Positions 45,819-49,671 of a stretch of 49,671 nt of DNA are shown one piece after another. The translations under genes were made by a program, and so were the position numbers. The stretch is from Clostridia bacterium (GTDB lineage: Bacteria > Bacillota > Clostridia > Christensenellales > UBA3700). Location: positions 1 through 49,671 of the forward strand of contig JAIEDA010000002.1 in assembly GCA_029068165.1 (NCBI GenBank), written 5' to 3'. The first letter of the stretch is position 1, and the number at the start of each line of letters is the position of its first letter. The notes under the pieces were generated by a model. It was given only the letters and a program-made list of their open reading frames with translations, was not told the DNA's origin and did not search any database.

Positions 45819-47915
45819 ATGGCTAGAGAATATTCTTTGGAAAACACGAGAAATATTGGTATTATGGCGCACATCGACGCCGGTAAGACCACAACCAGCG
45901 AAAGAATTTTGTTCTATACCGGTATCAACCATAAGATAGGCGAAGTGCACGAAGGCGCGGCTACTATGGACTGGATGGAGCAGGAGCAGGAGAGAGGTAT
46001 AACCATTACTTCCGCCGCTACCACCACTCACTGGAAAGGGACTTGTATCAACCTTATCGATACTCCGGGACACGTTGACTTCACGGTAGAAGTTGAGAGA
46101 TCTCTTCGTATATTGGACGGCGCTGTTGCGCTCTTCTGCGCAAGAGGCGGCGTTGAACCGCAGTCGGAAACCGTTTGGAGACAGGCTACGAAGTACCACG
46201 TACCGAGAATAGCTTTCGTCAACAAAATGGACAAGGACGACGGCAATTATTTTAGAACTATCGAAATGATGAACAAGCGACTCAGCGCAAACGCCGTTGC
46301 TATGCAATGCCCGATAGGCGCTGAAAAGAACTTCAAGGGCGTAATAGATCTTTTGACTATGAAAGCCTACTACAACGAGGGAAAGAACGGCGAAATATTG
46401 ACCGAGAAAGAAATTCCCGCCGACCTAGTAGATCAAGCCGAAGAATTGAGAGCCGCTTTGATTGAAAAGGTGGCTGAGTTCGACGACGGACTTATGGAGA
46501 AATTCTTCGAGGGCGATTTGAGCTTGGAAGCTATGCCTAAGTCGTATTTGCAACCGATTATCCGTAAAGCCGTAATTGATATGAATATCACTCCGGCATT
46601 TTGCGGAACTTCGCTCGGCAACAAAGGCACTCAGCTTTTGCTTGATGCAATCGTAGACTATTTGCCCGCTCCTACCGACGTTCCAAACGTCGAGGGTTAC
46701 GCGCCCGGCAAGAAAGAAGAAGCAATAGTTCGCAAATCGGCTGACAGCGAAAAGTTCAGCGGACTTGCTTTCAAGATTGCAACCGACCCGTTTATCGGAA
46801 AACTTGCTTTCTTTAGAGTATATTCGGGCGTATTGACCAAAGGTTCGTACGTATACAACTCCACTAAGGACAAGAGAGAAAGAGTAGGTCGTTTGGTAAG
46901 AATGCACGCAAACAGCCGTACTGAAATCGACGAAGCTTACGCTGGCGATATCGTTGCTATCGTAGGTCTTAAGGACACGACTACGGGCGATACGCTTTGC
47001 GACGAAAGCGCTCCTATCATTCTCGAATCAATGGAGTTCCCGGAACCCGTTATTCAAATCGCAATCGAGCCGAACACCAAAGCCGGACAGGAAAAAATGG
47101 GTCTTGCTTTGCAAAAACTCGCTGAAGAAGATCCTACGTTCAAGACTTGGACGGATACCGAAACCGGTCAAACGATCATCGCGGGTATGGGCGAATTGCA
47201 CTTGGATATAATCGTAGATAGACTTAAGAGAGAGTTTAAGGTTGAAGCAAACGTAGGCGCTCCTCAAGTTGCTTATAGAGAAACAATCCGTCAATCCGTC
47301 AATGCTGAAGGTTTGTTCAAAAGACAATCGGGCGGTAAAGGTCAGTACGGACACTGTAAAATTATTATCTCGCCCAACGAGCCAGGCAAAGGCTTTACTT
47401 TCGTTGATAAAACCGTCGGCGGTAGCATACCTAAGGAATATATTCCGGCTGTCGAAGCAGGTATTAAGGAAGCCGCTAAGGGCGGTATCGTAGCAGGTTA
47501 CGAAATGGTTGACTTCAACGTAGATTTGATGGACGGTTCGTACCACGAAGTAGACTCTTCGGAATTGGCGTTTAAGATTGCAGGTTCTATGGCGTTCAAG
47601 GACGGCGCTTCCAAAGCTAAGCCGGTACTTCTCGAGCCTATAATGAGCGTTGAAGTTCAAGCTCCGGACGATTATCTCGGTACTATCCTCGGCAGCGTTA
47701 CTGCGCGTAGAGGTACTATCAAGACCACTGAAGGAAGAAACGGCGTGCAAGTCGTTGACGCTGAAGTTCCGCTCGCTGAAATGTTCGGTTACGCAACCGA
47801 TTTGAGAGGCGCAACGCAGGGTAGAGGTAATTTCGTAATGCAATTCGACCACTACGCCGAAGTTCCAAAGTCGGTATCCGAAAAGATTATCGGCGCAAGA
47901 GCAAAGAAGGATTAA
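45819..47915 (+). CDS. fusA: Elongation factor G
   Basis: Ribosome translocase GTPase of 698 residues. G1 [15 protein letters not shown], switch I with the [12 protein letters not shown] segment, G3 [15 protein letters not shown] and G4 NKMDKDD are all intact, then domains II to V. The domain IV tip ([12 protein letters not shown]) and the C-terminal [16 protein letters not shown] end match EF-G1 rather than a paralogue. AAGAGG precedes the ATG, 30 bases after rpsG. It is the last gene of the str operon; the hairpin at 47936-47960 follows. Confidence 0.98.
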   Translation: MAREYSLENTRNIGIMAHIDAGKTTTSERILFYTGINHKIGEVHEGAATMDWMEQEQERGITITSAATTTHWKGTCINLIDTPGHVDFTVEVERSLRILDGAVALFCARGGVEPQSETVWRQATKYHVPRIAFVNKMDKDDGNYFRTIEMMNKRLSANAVAMQCPIGAEKNFKGVIDLLTMKAYYNEGKNGEILTEKEIPADLVDQAEELRAALIEKVAEFDDGLMEKFFEGDLSLEAMPKSYLQPIIRKAVIDMNITPAFCGTSLGNKGTQLLLDAIVDYLPAPTDVPNVEGYAPGKKEEAIVRKSADSEKFSGLAFKIATDPFIGKLAFFRVYSGVLTKGSYVYNSTKDKRERVGRLVRMHANSRTEIDEAYAGDIVAIVGLKDTTTGDTLCDESAPIILESMEFPEPVIQIAIEPNTKAGQEKMGLALQKLAEEDPTFKTWTDTETGQTIIAGMGELHLDIIVDRLKREFKVEANVGAPQVAYRETIRQSVNAEGLFKRQSGGKGQYGHCKIIISPNEPGKGFTFVDKTVGGSIPKEYIPAVEAGIKEAAKGGIVAGYEMVDFNVDLMDGSYHEVDSSELAFKIAGSMAFKDGASKAKPVLLEPIMSVEVQAPDDYLGTILGSVTARRGTIKTTEGRNGVQVVDAEVPLAEMFGYATDLRGATQGRGNFVMQFDHYAEVPKSVSEKIIGARAKKD

Positions 47916-47935
47916 TCCACAATTCATAAGTCTTT

Positions 47936-47960
47936 CGCCGTAAATTCAAGATTTGCGGCG
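47936..47960 (+). terminator. Hairpin after fusA
   Basis: A 10-bp stem CGCCGTAAAT / ATTTGCGGCG (one G-T pair) with loop TCAAG begins 20 bases after the fusA stop. No T-run follows directly; TTTTT comes only at about 47980. It is a possible terminator or 3' stabiliser. Confidence 0.55.
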
Positions 47961-48005
47961 CTAGGCTAAAACGGACAACCTTTTTATTTAATTTATAAAT
48001 AAAGG

Positions 48006-48034
48006 TTGACAAAACTAAAAAAACATAATAAAAT
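48006..48034 (+). promoter_or_regulatory. tuf promoter
   Basis: TTGACA at 48006-48011, 17-bp spacer, TAAAAT at 48029-48034. It gives tuf its own transcription unit, unlike the str operon of E. coli. The -35 box overlaps the right arm of an imperfect inverted repeat AACCTT / AAGGTT (47977-48007). Confidence 0.8.
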
Positions 48035-48092
48035 AAAAAAGTAATAAATAAAAGAATAATTCATTTTTATATTTTTAGGAGGATATTTAACT

Positions 48093-49295
48093 ATGGCTAA
48101 GGCTAAATTCGAAAGAAATAAACCACACGTAAATATCGGTACGATCGGTCACGTTGACCACGGTAAGACCACTCTTACTGCCGCTATTACAATGTATTCA
48201 TCCGCTAAGGGCTACGCTCAAAAGATGAGATATGACGAAATCGATAAGGCTCCGGAAGAGAGAGAAAGAGGTATAACGATCAATACCGCTCACGTTGAGT
48301 ATGAGACCGCAGGTCGTCACTACGCTCACGTTGACTGTCCCGGACACGCCGACTACGTTAAGAACATGATCACCGGCGCTGCTCAAATGGACGGCGCAAT
48401 CTTGGTAGTTGCATCTACCGACGGTCCGATGCCCCAAACTAGAGAGCACATTCTTCTCGCTCGTCAGGTAGGCGTTCCTTATATCGTAGTATTTATGAAC
48501 AAGACCGACCAAGTTGACGATCCCGAACTTCTCGAGCTCGTTGAAATGGAAATTAGAGAGCTTTTGAGCGAGTACGGTTTCCCCGGCGACGACACCCCGA
48601 TCATCAAGGGTTCCGCGCTTTTGGCTTTGGAAGCTGCTTCCAACGACAAGGCTTCCGATCCTGCTTGCAGCTGTATTCAAGAGCTTCTTGACGCTGTTGA
48701 CGCTTACATTCCTGCTCCTGAGCGCGATACCGATAAGCCGTTCCTTATGCCTGTCGAAGACGTATTCACGATTACCGGTCGTGGAACCGTTGCTACCGGT
48801 AGAGTAGAAAGAGGCGTTGTAAGAGTTCAGGATAAGGTTCAAATCGTTGGTATTAAGCCGACCGTTGACACCACCGTTACGGGTCTTGAAATGTTTAGAA
48901 AATTGCTTGACGAAGCTTTCGCAGGCGACAACGTAGGCGCATTGCTCCGTGGTATCGATAGAAAGGGTATTGAAAGAGGTCAAGTTCTTGCAAAACCGGG
49001 TACTATCAATCCGCACACCAAGTTCGCTTCTCAAGTATACGTATTGACCAAAGACGAAGGCGGTCGTCATACTCCGTTCTTCAACGGTTATCGTCCTCAG
49101 TTCTATTTCAGAACTACCGACGTTACCGGTTCTATCCAACTCCCTGCTGGCGTTGAGATGGTTATGCCTGGCGACAACATCAATATGGACGTAACTCTTA
49201 TTACTCCGATCGCTATCGAAGAAGGACTTCGTTTCGCTATCCGTGAGGGTGGTAGAACCGTTGGCTCCGGCGTCGTAGCAAAGATTACCGAGTAA
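48093..49295 (+). CDS. tuf: Elongation factor Tu
   Basis: Delivers aminoacyl-tRNA to the ribosome as a GTP complex. G1 [14 protein letters not shown], switch I ending [14 protein letters not shown]3 [21 protein letters not shown] and G4 MNKTDQ are intact. The domain III block [15 protein letters not shown] and the C-terminal [16 protein letters not shown] are standard. The 400 residues are typical. AGGAGG lies ten bases before the ATG. One cysteine-containing stretch (DPACSCIQ, near residue 190) is a minor lineage feature. It is the only tuf gene seen in the window, and it is flanked by its own promoter and terminator. Confidence 0.99.
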   Translation: MAKAKFERNKPHVNIGTIGHVDHGKTTLTAAITMYSSAKGYAQKMRYDEIDKAPEERERGITINTAHVEYETAGRHYAHVDCPGHADYVKNMITGAAQMDGAILVVASTDGPMPQTREHILLARQVGVPYIVVFMNKTDQVDDPELLELVEMEIRELLSEYGFPGDDTPIIKGSALLALEAASNDKASDPACSCIQELLDAVDAYIPAPERDTDKPFLMPVEDVFTITGRGTVATGRVERGVVRVQDKVQIVGIKPTVDTTVTGLEMFRKLLDEAFAGDNVGALLRGIDRKGIERGQVLAKPGTINPHTKFASQVYVLTKDEGGRHTPFFNGYRPQFYFRTTDVTGSIQLPAGVEMVMPGDNINMDVTLITPIAIEEGLRFAIREGGRTVGSGVVAKITE

Positions 49296-49317
49296 TCAAA
49301 CTAAAAACACAAATTAT

Positions 49318-49348
49318 AAAAAGGACTGACAAAAGTCAGTCCTTTTTT
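49318..49348 (+). terminator. Intrinsic terminator after tuf
   Basis: AAGGACTGAC (49321-49330), loop AAAA, GTCAGTCCTT (49335-49344), flanked by A and T runs. A strong 10-bp stem with an extended A/U base. Confidence 0.95.
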
Positions 49349-49359
49349 GATGCCCATAG

Positions 49360-49386
49360 GAATGCAAATTGCGTTCCTTATTTTTT
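49360..49386 (+). terminator. Second terminator-like hairpin downstream of tuf
   Basis: AGGAATGC, loop AAATT, GCGTTCCT (one G-T pair), then TATTTTTT. It is a near copy of the hairpin at 6092-6122 and, like it, precedes a GACT-containing repeat segment. Confidence 0.7.
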
Positions 49387-49395
49387 AAGCAGACA

Positions 49396-49518
49396 AGATA
49401 TTTAGACTGCGCTACACTACGTTCAATATGACGTATGGGATGTAGGAAGGTTGCTACGATTTATTTAATTCGACGGCTCAGCGCTAATCGTCATACTGAG
49501 CGAAGTCGAAGGATATCT
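49396..49518. mobile_element. Inverted-repeat intergenic element (REP/MITE-like)
   Basis: The left arm (49396-49433, AGATAT...GACTGCGCTAC...ATATGACG) and the right arm (49489-49518, CGTCATACTGAGCGAAGTCG then AAGGATATCT) are related as imperfect inverted repeats around a 55-base core without a gene. The right-arm motif TGAGCGAAGTCGAAGGAT is widely seen in intergenic repeats of many bacteria. No transposase lies here, so it would be a non-autonomous element or a REP-like unit. Confidence 0.6.
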
Positions 49519-49671
49519 ATCTTTTAAAGTATATTATAGCTTTGATAAAGCGAAGTGGGGCGAATCCCTTTTCTATTTCCAAAGATTATAAAATTAAAAA
49601 TAATGTTAAATTTAGAGTAAAAAAATCGACAAATAGCAAAAAATTCCAAAAAAAGTGTACTTTTCCTGACT
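49519..49671. other. AT-rich end region with right copy of the end repeat
   Basis: No gene is visible. It holds one of three copies of TATTTCCAAAG (49574-49584) and ends in AAAAGTGTACTTTTCCTGAC plus T (49651-49671), the right copy of the repeat at bases 1-21. Confidence 0.5.

Overview
The window reads as one piece of a low-to-mid-GC Gram-positive-type (Bacillota, Clostridia-like) chromosome, most likely an uncultured gut-type anaerobe. The signs are the AGGAGG-type ribosome binding sites, an S-box (SAM-I) riboswitch before metK, RecD2, RqcP, a fused IspDF, single-chain AsnA, rpoB/rpoC without large lineage inserts, and a giant DUF6273-type surface protein. The lineage is an inference from gene content; no rRNA or tRNA gene was seen. 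About 31 genes are supported, nearly all on the + strand; only rqcP, ispDF and one small membrane protein are on the - strand.

Layout. 1-6122: a 1991-residue surface protein closed by a terminator. 6230-12259: fhs, glnS, an unrecognised 157-residue protein, asnA and a DEDDh exonuclease, from one clear promoter to one clear terminator. 12273-20736: an rsmF-type rRNA methyltransferase, a D-2-hydroxyacid dehydrogenase, an aminotransferase, an aldose-epimerase-family protein, a sialidase, nanE, nanK and nanA. The last four release sialic acid and convert it to N-acetylmannosamine, its 6-phosphate and GlcNAc-6-P; no sialic acid transporter lies here and the sialidase has no signal peptide. 20750-26150: an Mrp/NBP35 ATPase, a TrmB-like protein with an altered signature, a transglutaminase-like lipoprotein, a ten-helix-type metal exporter with a His-rich loop, and a small membrane protein.

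26171-49348 is mostly housekeeping: ispDF and rqcP (- strand), then rpoB-rpoC, the SAM riboswitch and metK, recD2, secA, prfB, tsaD, rpsL-rpsG-fusA and tuf. Several of these have readable promoters (TTGACT/TTGACA, 17 bp, TATAAT or TAAAAT). The rpsL leader is highly structured and prfB has lost its programmed frameshift. The last 300 bases hold tandem terminators and an inverted-repeat element of the REP/MITE kind.

The strongest candidates for something undescribed are the giant membrane-anchored protein with its valine-glutamate-lysine repeat and unnamed C-terminal domain, the structured rpsL leader, two possible leaderless genes around 24.7 and 26.15 kb, and a dispersed terminator-plus-GACT repeat present near both ends. 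No CRISPR array, transposase, integrase, phage or obvious defence system was found.
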